Source: Smithella sp. PtaU1.Bin162 (GTDB lineage: Bacteria > Desulfobacterota > Syntrophia > Syntrophales > Smithellaceae). Taken from it: DNA of 64,000 bases. The DNA lies in NCBI GenBank assembly GCA_002068015.1, contig MVRV01000138.1, positions 31,113-95,112 on the forward strand, given 5' to 3'. The notes under the pieces are model-generated. The model ran no database searches. It worked only from the letters and a program-made list of their open reading frames with translations, and was not told where the DNA came from. Positions 17,887 to 26,180 of the stretch are shown in pieces. Numbering within the stretch: position 1 is the stretch's first letter; each line of letters opens with the position of its first letter. The position numbers and the translations under genes were made by a program.

Positions 17887-18310
17887 CAAAACACCTTATC
17901 AACGCAGTTTTTATGTAGAGGGCGGTAATTTTACTTACGCGGGTATTGTTTCCACAAGTATTAAATCCATTCTCAAACAAATGGGATTGCCTGCTGACGT
18001 GGTAAGAAAAGCGGCAATTGTTTCATACGAATCAGAAATTAATATCGTTTCTTATGCAAAAAAAGGAGTAATTAAACTCACGGTCGATTCCCAGACCATT
18101 CAGATAGAGGCAATTGATGAAGGTCCCGGAATTCCCAACATTGATCTGGCCATGCAGGAAGGTTACTCCACTGCTGACCAGAAAATTCGGGAAATGGGAT
18201 TTGGCGCCGGAATGGGGTTGTGTAACATCAAGAATTATTCCGACACATTTAATATTTCTTCGGAAATCGGCAAAGGAGCTTTTCTGAAGATGATAATCGA
18301 CAGGCATTGA
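17873..18310 (+). CDS. RsbW-like GHKL ATP-binding protein
   Basis: Protein of about 145 residues of the anti-sigma-factor / serine-kinase type. It has ATP-lid motifs EAIDEGPGIPNIDLAMQEGY (in part DEGPGI, the G1 box) and MGFGAGMGLCNIKNYSD (G2 box), with a conserved Asn helix VRKAAIVSYESEINIVSYAK (N box). I use GTG at 17873, overlapping the preceding gene by 14 bases; upstream in-frame starts reach 17843. No cognate sigma or STAS anti-anti-sigma gene is in the cluster, so if it is a kinase its target may be one of the DRTGG proteins. Confidence 0.8.
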   Translation: MDATDKTPYQRSFYVEGGNFTYAGIVSTSIKSILKQMGLPADVVRKAAIVSYESEINIVSYAKKGVIKLTVDSQTIQIEAIDEGPGIPNIDLAMQEGYSTADQKIREMGFGAGMGLCNIKNYSDTFNISSEIGKGAFLKMIIDRH

Positions 18311-18328
18311 TTACTTACGGGTCTTATT

Positions 18329-18670
18329 GTGAATATTGAAACGATCATCAAAGAATTGAATTTAAAACTAAGGTCTGCAACAGGCGACCTTAAAAAAAAT
18401 ATATCGGGAGGTTACACGGGAGATCTGCTGAGCGATGTTATGGCAAATTCGCACGAAGGAGATATTTGGATAACTAGGCAGGTGCACCAGAATATCGTCG
18501 CCGTCGCCAGCCTTAAAGATCATGCGGGTATTATTCTCATCAATTCCTGCGAGCCGGCAAAAGATACATTGGAAAGAGCCGCGCAGGAAAATATCCCTAT
18601 CATGGTTTCAGACTTGAGTGCATTTGAATTATCGGGTAAAGTTTATGATCTGCTGGCAAAAAAAGATTAA
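18329..18670 (+). CDS. DRTGG-domain protein, second copy
   Basis: Protein of 113 residues starting at GTG 18329 (NIETIIKELNLKLRSATGDL). The body GGYTGDLLSDVMANSHEGDI and VAVASLKDHAGIILINSCEP matches the fold of the gene at 17512, so these are paralogues that probably form a heteromeric pair. It is flanked by the RsbW-like gene and the PHP gene with short gaps, within one operon. Function unknown. Confidence 0.75.
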   Translation: MNIETIIKELNLKLRSATGDLKKNISGGYTGDLLSDVMANSHEGDIWITRQVHQNIVAVASLKDHAGIILINSCEPAKDTLERAAQENIPIMVSDLSAFELSGKVYDLLAKKD

Positions 18671-18717
18671 TTTGCCGATGGAACTTTGAGGATAATCCCG
18701 AATAATTACGGCAAACA

Positions 18718-19458
18718 ATGATGCTGAAAGTTTTTAACTGTGATTTTCATATTCACACATGTCTGTCACCCTGTGCCGATCTGGATATGCATCCGCGGGC
18801 TCTGGTGGAAAAAGCACTGGAAGCAAAACTTGACCTCATAGCCATCTGCGATCATAATTCCTCGGAAAACGTACCTTTCGTAATGAATGCAGCTAGTGGC
18901 AAGGCTTTAAATGTTATTTCCGGAATGGAAATAACGACAAGCGAAGAAGTCCATGTATTGGCGATCTTCGACTCCCTCGACAACCTTGCCCGCATACAAC
19001 GGGTTGTTTATCAGCATTTAAGCGGGAAAAATGACGAAAGACTTTTCGGTGTTCAGGCTGTTGTTAATGAAAATGGCGAAGTTGAAGGAATCAACGAAAA
19101 ATTACTGATAGGTGCGACCGACTTATCATTGGATAAATTATTAATTCATATTCATGAATTTAACGGTTTGGCAATAGCTGCACATATAGATAGAGAAAGT
19201 TTCAGTGTTTTGAGTCAGCTGGGTTTCATCGATAAAAAGGTAAAATTCGATGCACTGGAAATAACACCGGCAACAGGAATTGCCGGAGCAAGAATAAAAT
19301 ATCGGGATCTGAGTAATTATTCTTTTCTTGTTTCATCGGATTCCCATTTTTTAAAAGATATAGGCACGGCAAGAACAAAAATTGTTTTACGGGAAGCGAC
19401 GATAGCAGAATTAAAGATGGCCTTTGCCGGCCAAAATGGCCGCCGGGTTTTGGAGTAA
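18718..19458 (+). CDS. PHP-domain metal-dependent phosphoesterase-like protein
   Basis: Protein of 246 residues. PHP motifs are present: CDFHIHTCLSPCADLDM (motif I, HxH), AICDHNSSENV (motif II, DH), GMEITTSEEVHVLAIFD (motif III), AIAAHIDRES (H) and SSDSHFLKDIG (DxH). All metal ligands expected for a trinuclear PHP phosphoesterase appear intact. The family includes DNA polymerase PHP domains, histidinol phosphatase and nucleotide phosphatases; substrate here is unknown. It is embedded in the hydrogenase operon between DRTGG and ATPase genes. Confidence 0.82.
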   Translation: MMLKVFNCDFHIHTCLSPCADLDMHPRALVEKALEAKLDLIAICDHNSSENVPFVMNAASGKALNVISGMEITTSEEVHVLAIFDSLDNLARIQRVVYQHLSGKNDERLFGVQAVVNENGEVEGINEKLLIGATDLSLDKLLIHIHEFNGLAIAAHIDRESFSVLSQLGFIDKKVKFDALEITPATGIAGARIKYRDLSNYSFLVSSDSHFLKDIGTARTKIVLREATIAELKMAFAGQNGRRVLE

Positions 19459-19529
19459 CACAATTCCGCTTTCAGAGAATAACGCTGCAACCGGCATAAG
19501 GAAGCCTGCGAGTGTAAATTGGTGTAAAA

Positions 19530-20078
19530 ATGCTTGAACTTGCCCAGCATATTCTTGATATTGCGGAAAACTCCATCCGGGCCGGCGCTAAATTAATAGT
19601 CATTTCCGTTAATGAAGATACTGAAAAGAATTTATTAACGATTGATATAAATGATGACGGCTGCGGAATGAAGGAAGAAGAAGTGAAAAAGGCACTTGAT
19701 CCGTTTTATACGACAAAAACCGTCCGGCCGGTTGGTTTGGGACTTCCTCTCTTAACGGATGCTGCCCGCAAATCGGGAGGAAAGCTGGATTTGCAATCGC
19801 AGACAGGCAGAGGAACAAAGGTTACCGCTACTTTCCGGATTGATCATATTGATCGACAACCGCTGGGAAACATACCGGCCACATTAATCACTCTTATTGC
19901 CGCCAATTCAGAGGTTGATTTTATTTACGATCATCGGCATAATGGCCGGCAATTTAAACTGGATACTCGAGAGATACGCGATGAAATTTATGATGTGCCT
20001 ATTTACCATCCTGAAATTATTAAATATATCAGGAATATCATTGAAGAAGGTCTCTGTGAAATTGAAACAGAGGCCTGA
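19530..20078 (+). CDS. Histidine-kinase-type ATPase domain protein
   Basis: Protein of 182 residues with a GHKL ATPase fold only: N box LAQHILDIAENSIRAGAKLI, G1 DINDDGCGM, F/G2 KTVRPVGLGLPLLTDAARKS and a C-terminal strand GTKVTATF. It has no phosphoacceptor His domain or sensor. The last 70 residues (RPQ/PATLITLIAANSEVDFIY) are not recognisable. It directly precedes the hydC-like gene. This ATPase type also recurs ahead of hydABC genes in other anaerobes; role unproven. Confidence 0.8.
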   Translation: MLELAQHILDIAENSIRAGAKLIVISVNEDTEKNLLTIDINDDGCGMKEEEVKKALDPFYTTKTVRPVGLGLPLLTDAARKSGGKLDLQSQTGRGTKVTATFRIDHIDRQPLGNIPATLITLIAANSEVDFIYDHRHNGRQFKLDTREIRDEIYDVPIYHPEIIKYIRNIIEEGLCEIETEA

Positions 20079-20108
20079 AATGAATATATGTTTTGAGGAG
20101 GGAATTGG

Positions 20109-20603
20109 ATGAAAGCGGAAGACAGTGAACTTTTGAAAGAATTTACAACGGAACAAGTGGCCAAGCTCGATGAAATCATCAAGAAACATAAGAGTAAACC
20201 CGGCGGGCTGATTCCCGTACTGGAAGAGGCGCAAATTGCTTTGGAATATCTGCCTATTTCCGTACAGAAAAAGATCGCCGCAGGATTAAATCTTCCTTTG
20301 AGCCGTGTTTATGGCGTTGTTACCTTCTACTCGTTTTTTACCATGACCCCGCGCGGCAAGCACACAGTGCGTGTTTGTCTGGGAACAGCCTGTTATGTAC
20401 GCGGCGGTAAAGCGATAGCCGATACCCTAAAGAAGGAATTCGGCATTGAAGAAGGTGAAACCACGCCGGACAGAATGTTTACTCTGGAAACCGTCCGTTG
20501 CCTGGGCGCCTGTGGATTGGGACCGGTTATAGTTGTAGATGAAGAGGTACATGGCCGGGTGAAACCTTCCAAAGTCAAAGAAATACTGGCCCAGTATACA
20601 TAA
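20109..20603 (+). CDS. hydC: NADH-dependent [FeFe]-hydrogenase subunit, NuoE-like [2Fe-2S] protein
   Basis: Thioredoxin-fold [2Fe-2S] subunit of 164 residues, corresponding to NuoE of complex I and HydC of trimeric bifurcating hydrogenases. Cluster ligands are CLGTACYVRGG and VRCLGACGLGPVI (C-x4-C ... C-x3-C). The N-terminal helical part includes LIPVLEEAQIALEYLPISVQ and VYGVVTFYSFFTM, which are typical. GAGGAGGG precedes the ATG. It feeds electrons between NADH-oxidising HydB and the catalytic HydA encoded downstream. Confidence 0.92.
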   Translation: MKAEDSELLKEFTTEQVAKLDEIIKKHKSKPGGLIPVLEEAQIALEYLPISVQKKIAAGLNLPLSRVYGVVTFYSFFTMTPRGKHTVRVCLGTACYVRGGKAIADTLKKEFGIEEGETTPDRMFTLETVRCLGACGLGPVIVVDEEVHGRVKPSKVKEILAQYT

Positions 20604-20642
20604 TTTCATTACTCGTTAGAATAATTTAAGGAGGAACCGCCG

Positions 20643-21026
20643 ATGGCGAAACTAACCATAGATGATCTGAAAAAAATAAAAGAAAAAGTACATTCGGAAA
20701 TGGCTCTAAGAGAAGGCGACCGCAGAGTAAAAATCACGGTGCACATGGGAACCTGCGGTATTGCTTCCGGTGCCCGGGAAGTTATGGATACACTGCTTAC
20801 GGAAATTGAAGCAGCCCAGGTAACCGATGTTTTTGTGACTACATCAGGCTGCATGGGGCTTTGCAGCCGCGAACCATTGGTCACGGTTGAAATTTTAAAT
20901 CAAGACCCGATAAAATATGAGTATATGAATCCCAACAAAATGCGGCAGGTTTTCAAAAGGCATGTTTTGGAGGGTGAAATTCAGACGCCTTTCGTTCTGG
21001 CCAAAGGTGCTGAAAAAACAAAGTAA
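20643..21026 (+). CDS. Thioredoxin-like [2Fe-2S] ferredoxin
   Basis: Protein of 127 residues with the cysteine spacing of clostridial-type thioredoxin-like ferredoxins: VHMGTCGIASGAREV and TTSGCMGLCSREPLVTVE. It corresponds to the small [2Fe-2S] protein found between the NuoE-like and NuoF-like genes in many bifurcating hydrogenase operons. AAGGAGG precedes the ATG. It probably acts as an extra electron-transfer subunit; a stoichiometric place in the complex is inferred. Confidence 0.85.
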   Translation: MAKLTIDDLKKIKEKVHSEMALREGDRRVKITVHMGTCGIASGAREVMDTLLTEIEAAQVTDVFVTTSGCMGLCSREPLVTVEILNQDPIKYEYMNPNKMRQVFKRHVLEGEIQTPFVLAKGAEKTK

Positions 21027-21093
21027 GTTCATTGCTGTTTTAGATATTATACATGTATAGATAAGATCATTTCTTAAGGAGGGTGTTGGTTAA

Positions 21094-24000
21094 ATGAAAA
21101 TTTTTCGTTCACATATATTACTTTGTGGAGGTACCGGTTGCCAGGCTTCCGGCAGTCTGACCGTAAAAAAAGCTCTGTTGCAGGAGTTGGATAAGAAACA
21201 TCTGGCTGATGAAATAAAAGTAGTGGAAACCGGTTGTAACGGATTTTGTGCCCTGGGACCCATCATGGTCGTGTACCCCGAAGGCATCATTTATATCTCA
21301 GTCAAAGCCGCAGATATTCCGGAACTGGTAGAAGAACACCTGATCAAGGGAAGAGTTCTGGGACGTCTTTTATATCACGAACCATCTACGGACAAAGTCA
21401 TCCCGACGATGCAGGATATTCCCTTTTTCGCACTCCAGGAGTTGCGCGTGTTGAGAAACCGCGGGTTAATTGATCCGGAGAAGCTCGAAGAATATATCGC
21501 CCGTGACGGTTACGCCGGTATGGCCAAAGCGCTGACCGAGATGAAGCCGGAAGAAATCGTGAGCGAAGTTCTTAATTCCGGCTTACGCGGCCGCGGCGGA
21601 GCAGGTTTTCCTACAGGACTGAAATGGAAATTCGCCGCTCAGTCTAAAAGCGATATAAAATATGTTTTATGCAATGCCGACGAAGGCGACCCCGGTGCCT
21701 TCATGGACAGGAGCGTACTCGAAGCTGATCCTCATTCCGTCCTCGAGGGAATGGTAATTGCGGCAAAAGCAATTGGATCAAAGCAGGGATATATTTACTG
21801 CCGTGCCGAATATCCGCTGGCAATTCACCGTTTGAATATCGCCATCGGCCAGGCCAAAGAAGCCGGTCTTTTAGGCAAAAATATTTTAGGAACGGGCTTT
21901 GATTTCGATCTGGAAATTTATCAGGGAGCAGGTGCCTTTGTCTGCGGCGAAGAAACGGCTTTAATGACTTCCATTGAAGGTAAACGAGGCATGCCCCGTC
22001 CCCGACCGCCCTTCCCGGCAGTTGCCGGTCTCTGGCAGAAACCTAGTATCTTAAATAATGTCGAGACGCTGGCCAACGTCGGTCAAATCATCCTGCGCGG
22101 CGCCAAGTGGTACGCATCCGTCGGCACCGAAAAAAGCAAAGGAACAAAAGTTTTCGCTTTAACCGGTGATGTCAATAATGTGGGTCTGGTCGAAGTTCCC
22201 ATGGGAACTTCTCTGGGAACGATTGTCTACGACATCGGCGGCGGTATTCCCAAAGAAAAGAAATTTAAAGCGGCGCAATTAGGCGGTCCTTCCGGCGGCA
22301 TGATTCCCATTCAGCATCTGAATGCTCCCATTGATTATGAAAAAGTCGTCGAATTAGGCGCCATCATGGGTTCCGGCGGTTTGATCGTTATGAACGAAGA
22401 CAAATGCGCCGTGGATATGGCAAGGTTTTTCATGGATTTCTGTCAAGATGAATCCTGCGGCAAATGCACTCCCTGCCGTGAAGGCACCAAGCGCATGCTG
22501 GATATTTTGACCAATATCACGAAAGGCAAGGGAAAAGAAGGCGATATCGAGCTTCTGGAAGAAATGGCCGGTGTAATTAAAAATGCGGCTTTATGCGGAC
22601 TGGGTCAAACGGCACCGAATCCAGTTCTGAGCACGATCCGTTATTTCCGCAACGAATACGAAGATCACATCCGCAATCACCGCTGCCGCGCCACCGTTTG
22701 TTCAGCGCTGTTTAAATCGCCCTGTCAGCATACCTGTCCGATTGAAATGGATATTCCTTCTTACATCGCTCTTGTTCGCGCAGGCAGATTTGAAGATGCT
22801 TACAAAATATTATTGCAGACCAACCCCTTCCCGTCCGTCTGCGGTAGAGTCTGTGATCATAAATGTCAGACCAAATGCCGTCGCGGCAATATGGACGAAC
22901 CACTCGCGATTAAATTTTTGAAACGCTTTATTACCGACAATGCACCGCGGCCCAAGGTTGATCCGGTCCCCGTAACCCGCAAAGAAAAGGTCGCCGTAGT
23001 CGGTGCCGGTCCGTCCGGACTCACCGCCGCCCGTGATCTCGCCCTGCGTGGTTATAAAGTTGTCGTTTTTGAGGAACTTCCTTTTGCCGGTGGAATGCTG
23101 CGTTGGGGAATTCCCGCTTATCGTCTGCCCCGCAATATTCTGGATGGGGAAATTGACACCATCAAGGCCCTCGGCATAGAAATTAAATTGAATACAAGAG
23201 TGGGGCGCGATATATCCTTCGCCAATATCGAAAAAGACTTCGACTTCATCTACCTCGCCTGCGGCGCTCATAAGAGCCAGAAAATGAATGTCCCCGGTGA
23301 AGATTTGAAAAATGTTTACGGCGGCGTCGAATTCCTGCGCGATTTCAATGCCAACGAAGAAAAATGGTTAAAAGGAGAAAAACAACTTGGTAAAAAAGTA
23401 GCCGTGGTCGGTGGTGGAAACTCGGCTATTGACGCCGCCCGTGTAGCACTGCGCCTCGGTGCCGATGTAACTATTCTCTATCGCCGTTTAAGACAGGATA
23501 TGCCCGCTGCGGAAGAAGAAATCAAGGCAGCTGAAGATGAAGGCATCAAGATCGAATACCTTGTCGCTCCATTAAGGATCGAAGGAACAAAAGGAAAAGT
23601 CAGTTCCGTTTCCTGCCAGCGGATGAAGCTCGGCGATTATGATAACAGCGGCCGCAAAAAACCGGTTGCCGTCGCCGGTTCCGAATTTACGCTGAATATT
23701 GACACAATCATTGCGGCCATAGGGCAGGTGCCGGACATGAGTTTTGTTGATGCGGCAAGCAAAATCGAGGTTAAACGGGACTGCCTGGTCGTCGGCAATG
23801 TTTATAAATCACGCACACGGAATATCCGCTATTTTGCGGGTGGTGACGCCGTAACCGGGCCTGATACCGTTATTGCCGCTATTGCCGCCGGACATCAGGC
23901 TGCCGACGACATTGATACTTCCATCAGGAAAGCAAACGGTGAGCCGGCTTACGAAAAACCGGCGGAAGAAAAAATCGACGTTCCGCTGGTCATCGACGAA

Positions 24001-24147
24001 GAGACGGTAGAAGCTCCTCAAATGCCCATGCCGGAGATGGAAAGCGCTCTCCGCAAGGCCGGCTTTGCAGAAGTGGAGCTTGGATTTACCAAAGAAGATG
24101 CCATGAAAGAAGCCTGCCGCTGCCTGCGTTGCGATGCCGAGCTTTAA
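21094..24147 (+). CDS. hydB: NuoF-like diaphorase fused to a GltD/NfnB-like FAD-NAD(P) domain, [FeFe]-hydrogenase subunit
   Basis: Protein of 1017 residues with two enzymes in one chain. Residues 1-90 carry a [2Fe-2S] site (C11, C16, C48, C52). Residues about 100-540 are NuoF: LRGRGGAGFPTGLKWKF (FMN/NADH site, 164-180), GAFVCGEETALMTSIEG, and the [4Fe-4S] site ESCGKCTPCREGTKRM. From about 545 on it resembles GltD: HTCPIEMDIPSYIALVRAG, VCGRVCDHKCQTKCRRG cluster ligands, FAD fold VAVVGAGPSGLTAARDLALR, second nucleotide fold VAVVGGGNSAIDAARVALRL and the terminal CRCLRC. NuoF alone is the norm for HydB; the GltD extension gives a second flavin and possibly NADPH access. AAGGAGG precedes the ATG. 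Confidence 0.92.
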   Translation: MKIFRSHILLCGGTGCQASGSLTVKKALLQELDKKHLADEIKVVETGCNGFCALGPIMVVYPEGIIYISVKAADIPELVEEHLIKGRVLGRLLYHEPSTDKVIPTMQDIPFFALQELRVLRNRGLIDPEKLEEYIARDGYAGMAKALTEMKPEEIVSEVLNSGLRGRGGAGFPTGLKWKFAAQSKSDIKYVLCNADEGDPGAFMDRSVLEADPHSVLEGMVIAAKAIGSKQGYIYCRAEYPLAIHRLNIAIGQAKEAGLLGKNILGTGFDFDLEIYQGAGAFVCGEETALMTSIEGKRGMPRPRPPFPAVAGLWQKPSILNNVETLANVGQIILRGAKWYASVGTEKSKGTKVFALTGDVNNVGLVEVPMGTSLGTIVYDIGGGIPKEKKFKAAQLGGPSGGMIPIQHLNAPIDYEKVVELGAIMGSGGLIVMNEDKCAVDMARFFMDFCQDESCGKCTPCREGTKRMLDILTNITKGKGKEGDIELLEEMAGVIKNAALCGLGQTAPNPVLSTIRYFRNEYEDHIRNHRCRATVCSALFKSPCQHTCPIEMDIPSYIALVRAGRFEDAYKILLQTNPFPSVCGRVCDHKCQTKCRRGNMDEPLAIKFLKRFITDNAPRPKVDPVPVTRKEKVAVVGAGPSGLTAARDLALRGYKVVVFEELPFAGGMLRWGIPAYRLPRNILDGEIDTIKALGIEIKLNTRVGRDISFANIEKDFDFIYLACGAHKSQKMNVPGEDLKNVYGGVEFLRDFNANEEKWLKGEKQLGKKVAVVGGGNSAIDAARVALRLGADVTILYRRLRQDMPAAEEEIKAAEDEGIKIEYLVAPLRIEGTKGKVSSVSCQRMKLGDYDNSGRKKPVAVAGSEFTLNIDTIIAAIGQVPDMSFVDAASKIEVKRDCLVVGNVYKSRTRNIRYFAGGDAVTGPDTVIAAIAAGHQAADDIDTSIRKANGEPAYEKPAEEKIDVPLVIDEETVEAPQMPMPEMESALRKAGFAEVELGFTKEDAMKEACRCLRCDAEL

Positions 24148-24175
24148 TATATTTTGGATTAAGGAGAACACATTT

Positions 24176-25933
24176 ATGTCAACCGTAAAATTGACTATTG
24201 ATAATCGTAAAATTGAAGTTGAAGCGGGTACTACAATTCTGGAAGCAGCCAAGAAAAACGGAATTAAAATACCAACCCTTTGCGCCTGGACGGAAATAGG
24301 ACATACGCCGGGCGCCTGCCGGGTTTGCATGACGGAAGTGGAAGGCCAGAAAAGTCTCATCGCCGCCTGTGTTTTTCCCGTAAGTGAAGGAATGGTCGTC
24401 CATACCAACACGGAAAAAGTGCGTCAGGCCCGGAAAATGGTTGTAGAGCTCCTGCTCGCCAATCATCCCCAGGAATGCAACTTCTGTGTGAGAAACGGTA
24501 ATTGTGAATTGCAGAAAGTAGCCGAATTTGTGGGACTGCGGGAAGTTCGTTTCGATTACACCCAATTTCCCAAAGAAGGCATGATCGACCGATCCAGCCC
24601 TTCGATTGTCCGGGACAACCGCAAATGCATCGAATGCCATCGCTGTGTGGCGGTTTGCGAAAATATCCAGACGGTTAATGTTTTGACTCCGGCGCACCGC
24701 GGCAGTGACGTGAAAGTTGTGCCGGCTTTTGATCTGCCGCTTATTGAATCCAATTGCGTCGCCTGCGGTCAATGCATTCTGGCGTGCCCGGTGGGAGCAT
24801 TATACGAAAAAGATGACGTTGATGCGGTTTGGAAAGTCCTGCAGGATCCGCAAAAACACGTCGTAGTTCAGGAAGCTCCGGCCATACGGGCTGCTCTGGG
24901 CGAAGAATTCGGACTGCCCGCAGGTACGCTGGTTACGGGAAAAATGATCGCCGCACTGCGCAGGCTTGGTTTTGCCAAAGTTTTCGACACAAACTTCACT
25001 GCGGATCTGACGATCATTGAAGAAGGAAACGAATTGCTTAAACGTGTAAAAGAGGGCGGCAAACTGCCGATGATTACTTCGTGCAGCCCCGGCTGGATCA
25101 AATTCTGCGAACACTTTTATCCCGAATTACTGGGTCATCTCTCCACCTGCAAATCCCCGCAGCAGATGTTCGGTGCTCTGGCCAAAACCTATTACGCTGA
25201 AACAGCAGGGATCGATCCCCAAGATATCGTTTCCATTTCCATTATGCCTTGCACGGCGAAAAAATTTGAAGCCCAGCGCCCGGAAATGGCAAGCAGCGGT
25301 TTCCGTGACGTGGATTATGTATTGACGACCAGAGAACTCGCCCGCATGATCAAAGAAGCCGGAATTGATTTTCTTAATCTGCCGGATGAGGAATATGACG
25401 CACCGATGGGCGAATATACCGGAGCCGCCACTATTTTTGGTGCAACCGGCGGCGTTATGGAAGCAGCATTGCGCACTGTTTATGCCGTCGTTACCGGAGA
25501 AAATTTACCGAGCCTCGATATTACCCCCGTGCGGGGATTGGAAGGAGTAAAGGAAGCAACCGTAAAAGTCGGAGCACTGGGCGATGTGAAAGTTGCGGTT
25601 GCCCATGGATTAGGTAATGCCCGCAAGATCATGGATAAAATCCGTGACGGTAGCGCCGATTATGCTTTTATTGAAATCATGTGTTGCCCGGGAGGCTGCA
25701 TTGCCGGAGGCGGAGAACCCATCCCGACAAATAATGAAATGAGAGCTCTGCGCTCTGCCGCCCTCTATCGTGATGACGGAAAAGTACAAAAATTTCGCCA
25801 GTCGCACGAGAATCCTTCCATTACAAAGATTTACGATAAATTTTTAAAGGAACCGCTGGGGCATAAATCTCATCAGCTTCTGCATACTAAATATAAAAAG
25901 AGGGGCACTGAACTGCCTCAGGGAAAAGATTGA
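24176..25933 (+). CDS. hydA: [FeFe]-hydrogenase catalytic subunit of the NAD-linked complex
   Basis: 585 residues from the ATG at 24176 (AAGGAG upstream). In order: a plant-type [2Fe-2S] domain (LCAWTEIGHTPGACRVCMTE), the His/Cys [4Fe-4S] segment (HPQECNFCVRNGNCELQ), two [4Fe-4S] sites (CIECHRCVAVC; CVACGQCILACPVGA), then the H-cluster domain with TSCSPGWIKFCE, MPCTAKKFEAQRPE and EIMCCPGGCIAGGG. All four H-cluster cysteines are present. Domain layout matches the HydA of NADH/ferredoxin-coupled hydrogenases. With hydC, the 2Fe-2S protein and the hydB fusion it should form a cytoplasmic complex; whether it bifurcates cannot be settled from sequence. Confidence 0.95.
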   Translation: MSTVKLTIDNRKIEVEAGTTILEAAKKNGIKIPTLCAWTEIGHTPGACRVCMTEVEGQKSLIAACVFPVSEGMVVHTNTEKVRQARKMVVELLLANHPQECNFCVRNGNCELQKVAEFVGLREVRFDYTQFPKEGMIDRSSPSIVRDNRKCIECHRCVAVCENIQTVNVLTPAHRGSDVKVVPAFDLPLIESNCVACGQCILACPVGALYEKDDVDAVWKVLQDPQKHVVVQEAPAIRAALGEEFGLPAGTLVTGKMIAALRRLGFAKVFDTNFTADLTIIEEGNELLKRVKEGGKLPMITSCSPGWIKFCEHFYPELLGHLSTCKSPQQMFGALAKTYYAETAGIDPQDIVSISIMPCTAKKFEAQRPEMASSGFRDVDYVLTTRELARMIKEAGIDFLNLPDEEYDAPMGEYTGAATIFGATGGVMEAALRTVYAVVTGENLPSLDITPVRGLEGVKEATVKVGALGDVKVAVAHGLGNARKIMDKIRDGSADYAFIEIMCCPGGCIAGGGEPIPTNNEMRALRSAALYRDDGKVQKFRQSHENPSITKIYDKFLKEPLGHKSHQLLHTKYKKRGTELPQGKD

Positions 25934-25962
25934 TAAATTTTCTATGAACGATTGAAAAAAAG

Positions 25963-25996
25963 AAGAGGTTTGTTCCTGAAGGACAAACCTCTTTTA
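25963..25996 (+). terminator. Rho-independent terminator after hydA
   Basis: Stem AAGAGGTTTGT / ACAAACCTCTT with a nine-base loop and a short T run. It ends the first hydrogenase operon and lies immediately beside repeat copy B. Confidence 0.85.
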
Positions 25997-26159
25997 AATG
26001 AACGACTCTGCCGCAAGCAGCGGGGAATATAACCCGGGATCCCGAATAGCTTCGCTCAAACTCGCTCGCCCTGCATAAGCCGGGCTTTGCTTTCGGGATC
26101 AATTCCACTTTCGCTTCAAACTTCATTGCACTCGCTTTCAGTGAGTGTCATTGATTTAA
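25997..26159. repeat. Dispersed intergenic repeat, copy B (inverted relative to copy A)
   Basis: 163-bp copy of the element at 4501-4733, on the opposite strand and without its two insertions. It begins next to the hydA terminator and ends 21 bases before the aspA start. Internal inverted repeats are present (for example GAGTGCAATG region and CGGGATCCCG), so the RNA could fold. Confidence 0.85.
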
Positions 26160-26180
26160 CCCTGAATATTTTTAAAGCAT

